Source: Anseranas semipalmata
Lineage: Eukaryota; Chordata; Aves; Anseriformes; Anseranatidae
Length of the DNA: 64,000 nt
NCBI GenBank assembly: GCA_013399115.1
Contig: VXAA01000092.1
Coordinates: 494,381-558,380, forward strand
Reading direction: 5' to 3'
Made by a program: the position numbers and the translations under genes. Shown here piece after piece: positions 56,627 to 64,000 of the stretch (within the stretch, counting starts at the first letter, position 1; every line of letters starts with the position of its first letter). The notes under the pieces were generated by a model. It did no database searches, had not been told where the DNA came from, and saw only the letters and a list, made by a program, of their open reading frames with translations.

Positions 56627-58572
56627 CTGATTAAAAGAGAAGAAGAACAGATGGCAATGGTTAAGCCTGTGTACTGAGGAGTACCTCCCCAGTGCAGCTT
56701 TCCTACTGCATTTCTGGAAACGAGCATTTTGGGTTCAAGGAGTACATGGCAGGTACAGGAATCAAGTCCAATGCTCAAGGTTATGCGGTAGATCCAGATG
56801 ACTATAGAGTGGTTTTCTGTACATTGAGTAAGACTGCATCCCCTCTTTCTTAAGTGTAAGAGAGCAGGTTAACGACCTGGGAGCTTTAACGTCATCCAGC
56901 TCCTTCAAAATGGCTTGGTGTCCCCACAGAGGTTCATTCGCAGGCCATATGCACGTCCTAGACAGCAGCAGCCCAAGGCTCCCCATTCGGAAGGGCCCTT
57001 GAGAGGACAGTTCCTGTTCCAAATCTATTCAGGCGTTGCCCTTTTCTAGAAACAAGGGCCGACTGTGCTGAAAACCTTCACAGCTAGAACAGCTCCCTAC
57101 CAAGGACTGGCCTGCAGCCATCAATTCTTCTTGCCACAGGCTGACAAGCACCTATCAGAAAGTGATGAATCTGAACAAAATCAGAATCCTTAGTTCGGCG
57201 TTAGAGGATGGGACATCTACGTTACAGTTAAAAACCATCACTCTGACTTGGTCCAATTTCTGCAGGGCCTCAAGCAATCAGATAGACTGCCCAGATTTTA
57301 GGGCAAGGCAACCCAGAGACAGATCTAGTCCTCCCTCAGCAGCACTGCGCACATCAGATGGGTGTGGAAAAGTAAAGCCACCATAGTGCATCTCCGAGAT
57401 GAGAAAAGGACCACAAAACTCAGGTGCAGCTTCTTTCTATGCAGGAGGGCAACATAAGAAATCCCTTAAAAAATAAAACTAAACCCAACACCAAAATCAA
57501 GGATTATTACTGAATGGGATTGCTGGCTCATTACTGTCAGTGTCCCATGATGGAAAGCTAAGGGATATAAAACAGCACTCACTGAAATGAAACTGGAGTC
57601 AGCTCCACTGATGAAAGCCATCGTTAGATACTAGTAAATGTTGTTGTATCAGCCTTCCCAGCAGTGCTCTGGTATTCTTCTAGTAAACCATTTTTCTTTA
57701 GCATCTGTATTCTTTTAAACACGTCCTAACTTCTCTTCTTCTGGGAAATCAGCTTTCAGTTGTATTAACGCATCAGATCACGTAAGGTTTTCTACGTAAT
57801 CAGACTGGGAAGAGGAATGGTATGAAACCCTGCTCCTCAGTGCTAGCGGATGCTCCAAGTGGAACCATAAATCCAAGCTAGCTTTCCTCCAGAGGCAACT
57901 GGCTTTTCAGCGAGCAGTTTTAACAGACCGCTGGCCAGTTACTGAGCTTTAAAAAGTTACCACATTGTCACCCTGGTGGTAATTGTTGGTAACACAAACC
58001 ATGTGCTTAATCCCCTCCAATTACAAAATAACACAGTTTAGATTAGCTTTCTTTTACTGAGATTGCAACTGAACTTAAAAATTCTGTATTTGTGGCAGCC
58101 ACAGGAATGCAAATAGATAGTTACTGATGCTCGGCTCAGCCAGATTTGCTATATCACTGTAACTCAAATTATGCGTGTGAGCTCTAACTTAAAGCAGTGC
58201 TGTAAGACGAATTTGCCTACAATGTAGTAGATATATTCACTCCAGTATAGAAGTCCACGTGTGTCCCTTCAGGCTTTAGAAGGTGCAAGGTAGAAATGCG
58301 TTAGCTTAAACCTCAGTAATTCCCCTTTGATTGTACCCTTATTGCACTTGATTGTACCCTTATTGATGCATGAGAACGTGCCTTATGTTTAACTCCACAG
58401 ATATTTTAATTGCTCAATTTCCCTCAGGGCTAATCCCTAAATTAGTTTTGCTTTTTGACATCAATTCCTTACTACTGCAGCTATTGTGAAAATGATCACT
58501 TAAAATCATGGAGAAATATGAAGTACAGCCTAATCCTAATGTTAGGATTTAACGTCTCTATAACCTAGTCCG

Positions 58573-58609
<37 letters not shown>

Positions 58610-61600
58610 CAGCAGGGAGAGTTAAAAAATGTATTTCAAAGAACAATTTATATTAGCCTGGGAGATTTGCACGTTATTTAGCCTTCAGATGATTAGGTCT
58701 GTGCATGGAAAGGGTGAGTGGAAGAGGGGAGGAAACTGGACAATAACCAGACAGCAAGTTCTGTGCAACAGCCTGGTAGGCTTTCAGTACGGAAAGCAGC
58801 ATCTCTTCCCTACCCAGTTCCTCAGTATCCCAGCTCCATCCCTCTCACCTTCCCAGGTGGACTGTCTCCCAAAGGCACAACAAGGGCTTGCATTTCCCTT
58901 TTCACAAAATGGCAGTGGATATGAACTGTAAAACCAAAGGTCTGGTTTTCACAAGAGACTACTAAACCTCTTGGGGGTGGGGAGAAGAGAAGGGCAATCT
59001 TCTCAGCCCTGGTACGTTTGGAAAAGGCTGAGCAGAAAGAAAAGCACTCCTTGCTGGTAGCTGAACCCAGACCAGTCATTACTGCGAGCTCTGGATACAG
59101 ACCTTGTTAAACTTGAGTCCTCTGCTAGTGCTTTTCTGTTCCATTTTCCTTCCAAGTGTTTTAATGGTTCTATCTGGGGTGGGAGTGCAAAACACCCCAT
59201 AACACAACTAGCCAAACCGGTCAGTAACTTTGTGCAAGTTCAATGCTTTGACAAAAATCCAGTACTTGAGACTTCAGTTACTAGCACAGCCAGCTGCTGA
59301 GTGCTAGCTTTGTTTCTTTAAAGGAGATACACAGAACTAATAGGAAACTTAAGATACAGCTATACAGACAGGTGCAAACACACAGGCTGACTCACAGGCA
59401 GGCAGTGCCAAATCTGGGCCAAGCAAGCCTGCACCTATCTACGCTTGTGCACAACAACAAACCTGCACAATGGCAACAGGTCTTCTAGAACTGGCTGAGC
59501 TCCCTTGACATCTATTCGGATCATGAAGGCTGGAGAATGTTAAGCATCTCATACGGTTTAGCTGTCAACAGCACTACAAAAAACACATTTCACCCTCTTA
59601 AATTTTTAAAACCTTTAAAGAAAAAAAAAAAAGAAAAGATTCTGTACTCCTGCAGCTCTACTTCAGTGTCAGGATACAGAGGAGGAAAGGACCATAGTGG
59701 TGCTACGCAACCTTCTCCAGGTCACATGAGGAAGCAGTGTCCAGTCAGGCTGGAATTTGAAGCCTCTGTCTCTTGGTACTCCTGTAAGACACTCTCCCCT
59801 TCAGAGAGCAGAGCCATCCTTATCACAAACAGAAACCCTTTTCTAGGATTTAAACCCCAGCTTGTCCCTTGTTTATCTGGGATACTTAAAATTTATATTA
59901 ACATATTATCAAGCTGTGTTGCACAGCCCTGGATTTATCCTCAGAAGATAAGAAAAAAAAAATACTTATCCCAGATAGAATTTATCCCAAAACCTAGACT
60001 TCTCTCTGCATTATTTTTAAAAGCTTTTACATTTGGAAAGGAGAGCAAATGAAGGAGGTGCTCATGCTGGCGGGAGGGAAAGGAGAAGAACTGAAATAAA
60101 AATCTGTGAATAACCAAAAAAAGAATAAGGATTCAACCAGAGTTTCATAACCCCCTACCCAGGCATTCACCAATTATGGGCTTAAGTTGCGCCAGGGGAG
60201 GCTTAGGTTAGATATTAGGAAAAACTTCTTTACTAAAAGGGTTGTGAGGTACTGGAACAGGCTGCCCAGGGAAGTGGTTGAGTCAGCATCCCTGGATGTA
60301 TTTAAAAGACGTTTAGATGTAGAGCTTAGCGACATGGTCTAGTGGAGGACTTGGTAGCATTAGGTTATAGGTTGGACTGGATAATCTTGGAGGTCTTTTC
60401 CAACCTAAATGGTTCTGCGATTCTGTGAAAAGGGCAGTTACCTCAATGTGGGAGCACAAGGTTGAAGCAGAATAACAAAGCGATATTGTGAACCTCTTCC
60501 TCAGCCCCCGTGAGGCTGACCTGCAAAAATCTTCAACATAACTGCAATAAAAAGTTAGTCCCACTGAAGTGTAGGAGACAGCTAGTCTTACCCATGCAGC
60601 CTTCTTCTTCATCAACAAACATTTTGGATTTCAGCACACGCTTCCGTTTCCTCTTCTTCCCTCCAGCTGAAACCTGAAGGGCATCACAGTATTGTGAGAA
60701 ATCAAGAGTTAAGGCCCTGTGTGCAGAACCAGGTCATAAAAGCATCAACCCCAGGAGTCTCTAACCCAGCTGAGCACGATTTGTAAATTCTGTCCCTTCT
60801 CTAGATATTCCAGTCTAACTTTTGCTAATGCCACAATTCTCCCCATCTTACCAGGACAAATTTCCAGAGAGACAAAACAACTTAAACGAGACAGTAACCT
60901 TTCTTGTCTGCCAGCACAGGGGGCACATTCCTCTTCCAGGACATGTGCATCTTGAAATGTGTTTAGTTATGTGAGGAGGTGGCATTGGGGTTGTTTCATC
61001 ATTCCTCTGAATAATAAGGAAATAACAAGGTGTGCAAGATATCAAAACACATGCTGTGATGAACATCTGCACTTCCAGTAATACTACATGTATTTTTTCA
61101 GCTCAGAGGTTGACTTCTTGCCAAACACAGCCCACCGCCCTTATGCAGCAGCTTCTCTGTGATACAAGCTTGAACACCAAGGTTCTCTGGTTTCATTTCT
61201 GGCCCTGCCTCAACTCCTGAGGCCAAGATTTAGAGGGAAGGGTATTCAAATGTGAGCAACAATTCATAGAACCATTAGCAGAGTAAAAGAGAAGAAAACA
61301 GAAAACTGTGCTATGTCAACAGAAAAACTAGATTTTAAATAACTTTATGTTCTAGAAAATGAACAAAATCGTGAACATGGTGGATTCTTTCAAGCTGGGT
61401 TATGTGATGGACATGGCAGGCAAACAGGACCACCCCCTTAGTATCTGGAAAGTGGCTAGGCAATCCCCATCCTGTCAGATAAAATCAGAATTTAATCACC
61501 ATAATATGCTCTTACCTCGGTGCATGCAGGCTCCAACTCAGTCTTCAGAGCAGGTACAGGAGGTGGTGGAGATGGAGCTCTCTCTTCCTCAGGTGTGGGA

Positions 61601-61613
61601 GACAGTGGGACAT
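56421..61613 (-). CDS. POLD3: DNA polymerase delta subunit 3 (p66/p68), last three coding exons, partial
   Basis: Accessory subunit of the replicative DNA polymerase delta in the nucleus; it links the complex to PCNA and acts in lagging-strand synthesis and break-induced replication. Exons in transcript order: 61613-61516, 60673-60592, 56626-56421 (386 nt, about 128 residues including split codons). They join in frame and give the human-like series VPLSP...SPPPP...[46 protein letters not shown], and end in the PIP box [11 protein letters not shown], the PCNA-binding motif (QxxI-x2-FF). Human POLD3 is 466 residues, so about the last 27% is present and the N-terminal part lies beyond 64000. Convergent to CHRDL2, as in mammals. 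Confidence 0.95.
58577..58607 (+). repeat. A31 homopolymer
   Basis: Uninterrupted run of 31 A on the + strand in the last POLD3 intron. I could not recognise a retrotransposed sequence immediately upstream. Confidence 0.95.
60180..60428 (+). mobile_element. CR1 LINE, 3'-end fragment
   Basis: Reads GCTTAGGTTAGATATTAGGA, GGAACAGGCTGCCCAGGGAA, GGATAATCTTGGAGGTCTTT and TCCAACCTAAATGGTTCTGC, ending GATTCTGTGA: the forward 3' end of a bird CR1. 5'-truncated. It is antisense to POLD3 and ends about 160 nt from the donor of the second-last exon. Confidence 0.93.
60592..60673 (-). CDS. POLD3: POLD3 second-last coding exon: basic patch
   Basis: Acceptor ...gcccttcag before 60673, donor ggtaag from 60591. 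Encodes [17 protein letters not shown] and [10 protein letters not shown] plus one base; human has [21 protein letters not shown]. The KRKRKR run is a candidate nuclear localisation signal. A cryptic acceptor 7 nt inside (tttcag) would break the frame. Confidence 0.92.
60674..61515 (-). other. POLD3: POLD3 intron (second-last)
   Basis: About 840 bp between the proline-rich and basic exons; no feature recognised. Confidence 0.9.
61516..61613 (-). CDS. POLD3: POLD3 third-last coding exon: proline-rich linker
   Basis: Donor gtaaga reads from 61515 downward. Two acceptors three bases apart (TAGCAG) allow a start at 61613 or 61616; both keep the frame. Encodes a proline/glutamate-rich disordered segment ([23 protein letters not shown]) equivalent to the SPSPPPPPSPP and VPKTE region of human POLD3. 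LKTE fits a SUMO-type motif (inference). Confidence 0.85.
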
Positions 61614-64000
61614 CTGCTAAAAAGGATAGAGGAACATCTTGATAGCACAGGTCTAATGTCCCCTTGTGGCTACCATTGTCTCAGATCATCTAACTCTGAC
61701 TAGTTGCTTGCAACTTGTATTTTGCTCAAGGTTTATAACTTCTAACTTAGATTTGTTTAATTCAGGTCAGGACAACACGTTCCAAGCAGTCGTCTCCAGC
61801 CAGACAGCTCACCCTGCACAAAGGTGCTACGTGCTGTAGTTCCTAGGGGAAGGATGGTGGAGGATGGGATAGGATGGGAGAAGTGCATTTTCGGAAAGCC
61901 AGGATCAGTTCCACTAAATTGGAACTTGAAAAACAGGCACAGAAATTGGAATGTTTTAACCATGCATTTCACTTGTTCATTAAAAAGAGGGACTGTAACC
62001 TGTTTAGAAATTAGAAGAGTTAGGGTTAAGACCACATATTCCCAAATCACTGGATGACCTTAGTTTCTCTACCTCTCCCCCACTGGGAGAACAGAGTCAT
62101 TGCTTCACAGGCAGTGCTACAAATCCCAAATGATCAATGCTATTAGCTTGAAACTACCTTAATCCAAGAATTAAGTGCAATACTACCCACCCTAAAATAT
62201 TTTAAGGGTCACCCCAGCCCTTTATTTGAGGAAACAAAACAAAACAACCAAACCACCCCCAAAAAAGAAGTCCATTCTCTCATCTGTCATCATCTACGTT
62301 CCTTTTTATGCAGCAGATGGATGCAGTGACCGAGACATTGGAATCCTTCCAATGACCAAACTGACCAAAATGGTCAGGGCCACCTTCACAAATCTGGACA
62401 GAGCAAAACCAGCTCTGGAGGCTCTCACAGTAGCGTCAGCAGGGCCTTGGTGAGACTAGCAGGGCATACAGACATCCAAGAAAGCCAGGGTGACTCTTCT
62501 GTGGGGCTAGCAGGAGGACAGAGCTGTGACAGTGAAGCAAAATCAGTGCAGGGCAAGGAGGGAGACGGAGCAGCACCTTGCACCCCACAGCAGGCACCAT
62601 GAGTAATTTAAATGCCTTGAACAAATCCTCTCCAAGTCCAAGTGTGAAATACTGCCATGCAAGCCCTCAACTGTGGGGGAGAGCTAGGAATGCGGGGGAA
62701 GAAACTCCTCATCTGACCTATTGCTTAATAGTAACAATGATGCCGCTGGACGGGAGGACAGAGTGCCTGCTTGGCTTCTCCTCTGCTCTGCTGGCTGTAG
62801 CTCTGCATTCATACTGTCGTTGTAACACGAATTCTGGATCCGTAGCTGTCCCAGCCGATTAGGTCAGTGTTAAGAGTTATGACTGTGCCAGGCATACGGC
62901 CAGCTGACCTTCATAGGTTAAGAAGGGCTCAAGTGAAACGGTGGTTGGCTGCCAATGCTAAATAATAAATTACATTCTTCAAACAAGGACTCAGCCTCCT
63001 AACTACTTCAGTAAGCGAGGCACAGAAATGCAAACAGAGTGGGATAACATGACTCGGTATTTCACCTTGCTCCAAAGAGCTGGGTCTGGCAGCGATGCAA
63101 AGATAAAACCAAACAACGGATCTGCTCTAAGGTGCTAACTGCTGGGGCAGGCTGGGACTGCAGCTGAGGAGCCGCAGGGAACTCAAAATTCTCAATATTT
63201 ATCACAGTCTCACAGCAACTGCAGGCTGAAGCGCCCATGGGCTGTGCAGCACCGAACATGCTTCACAGACTACCCAAGCTGGCCACATCGATTACAAGAT
63301 ATTTTTAAGAGAGCACACGCTAAGAGGGCTGAAAATGAGCCTGGTAAAAAACGACCACCTCTGCCATGCTCAGGCAGAGGCTGCTAAAGGGATCTTCAGT
63401 GGGTCAACTCTATTGTTCCTGCCTGGCGGAAATTTGGGTTTTTCTTCAGCCTCCTTCGAATGAGTTACCCCAGCTTTGGCAGGCAGAAGGCACCTTCTTC
63501 CCACGGCAGAGGGTTTCAGGCTACCATCAAGCTGCATCTCTATTACTCTATTATCCTCTTCTAGCCAGCGCAGCCCTCTGACATGTGATAACTCCTGAGT
63601 CAACCTCTAGCTGCTGCCCACAGTTTACTCAACAGCAACAGCTGCATGAAATGGATACAAGTTGGGCAATTGGATGTACCAAAGATGTAAATCCTGGCTT
63701 TGTTTGGTTTGCTCTGACCCTGCCTGGAAAAACTGTGAGAAGCTTTAGTGCTTCTGCTGCAGCTCTCTGAAACTGATAGTTTGTGGGTTACAGTGCCACT
63801 GAAATCACCCTCCAAAGTGGCTGTAAAACACTTGTCAACACTACGAAACTCTGCTTGTGTTGGTATAGCTGTAGCTGCCAAAACCTCCTGTCCTCTGTGG
63901 ACGCACTTGTGTAGTTTATTCTGGCACTGGAAGCAAAACAACCTGCAGTGACTAAGGCACCCTCAAACCAATATAACTTTTTAATGAAAAATCGTTTAAA
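61614..64000 (-). other. POLD3: POLD3 upstream intron (partial)
   Basis: No further POLD3 exon could be recognised between 61614 and the window end: none of the expected lysine/arginine-rich coding preceding the proline-rich segment is visible on the - strand. AT-rich, no identified transposon. Confidence 0.65.

Larger units (their letters stand above)
56627..60591 (-). other. POLD3: POLD3 intron (last)
   Basis: About 4.0 kb, AT-rich. Contains an A31 run at 58577-58607 and a CR1 copy at 60180-60428. No other coding exon is required by the protein frame and none was recognised. Confidence 0.85.

Noticed and set aside
60666..60667. Alternative acceptor 7 nt inside the second-last POLD3 exon
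   Set aside because: Would shift the frame relative to the preceding exon, while the 60673 acceptor joins it in phase.

Overview
This is vertebrate, almost certainly avian, nuclear DNA. It carries two multi-exon genes with GT-AG introns, large GC-rich introns, several CR1 retrotransposon copies (the dominant bird LINE) including one ending in the typical bird CR1 tail, and many micro- and minisatellites. Nothing prokaryotic or viral was recognised. Two runs of N (3229-3432 and 46387-46676) and single Ns at 22557 and 29695 are assembly gaps or ambiguities.

Left half (about 3.4-31.3 kb, + strand): a complete CHRDL2 (chordin-like 2) gene. Eleven coding exons join with consistent phases into a 433-residue secreted protein: signal peptide, two VWC/chordin-type cysteine-rich domains, a basic linker, a third VWC domain and a conserved C-terminal domain. 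Chordin-family proteins bind BMP/activin ligands outside the cell and block receptor binding. Exon 1 sits in a CpG-rich promoter region broken by the first gap. The introns hold a CR1 copy, a degraded LINE, a polypyrimidine tract, a homeodomain-type motif cluster and a telomere-like G-rich array.

Middle (about 31.3-55.3 kb): intergenic. I see no convincing gene. It is rich in tandem repeats: an ATCC array (33.5 kb), an octanucleotide array abutting a CR1 tail (37.4 kb), a GAC/GAG polypurine tract (45.4 kb), a 37-bp minisatellite next to the second gap (46.7-47.85 kb) and a roughly 20-bp minisatellite (48.9-49.3 kb). It also holds an unusually GC-rich CR1 copy with a second copy in inverted orientation (51.3-52.4 kb).

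Right end (about 55.3-64 kb, - strand): the last three coding exons and 3' UTR of POLD3, the PCNA-binding accessory subunit of DNA polymerase delta; the rest of the gene lies beyond the window. CHRDL2 and POLD3 converge tail-to-tail, as in mammals. The DNA becomes visibly more AT-rich at about 53.9 kb. The two genes have unrelated jobs (extracellular BMP antagonism; DNA replication) and are linked only by conserved synteny. I found no clear candidate for a novel biological system; the most unusual structure is the hyper-GC inverted CR1 pair.
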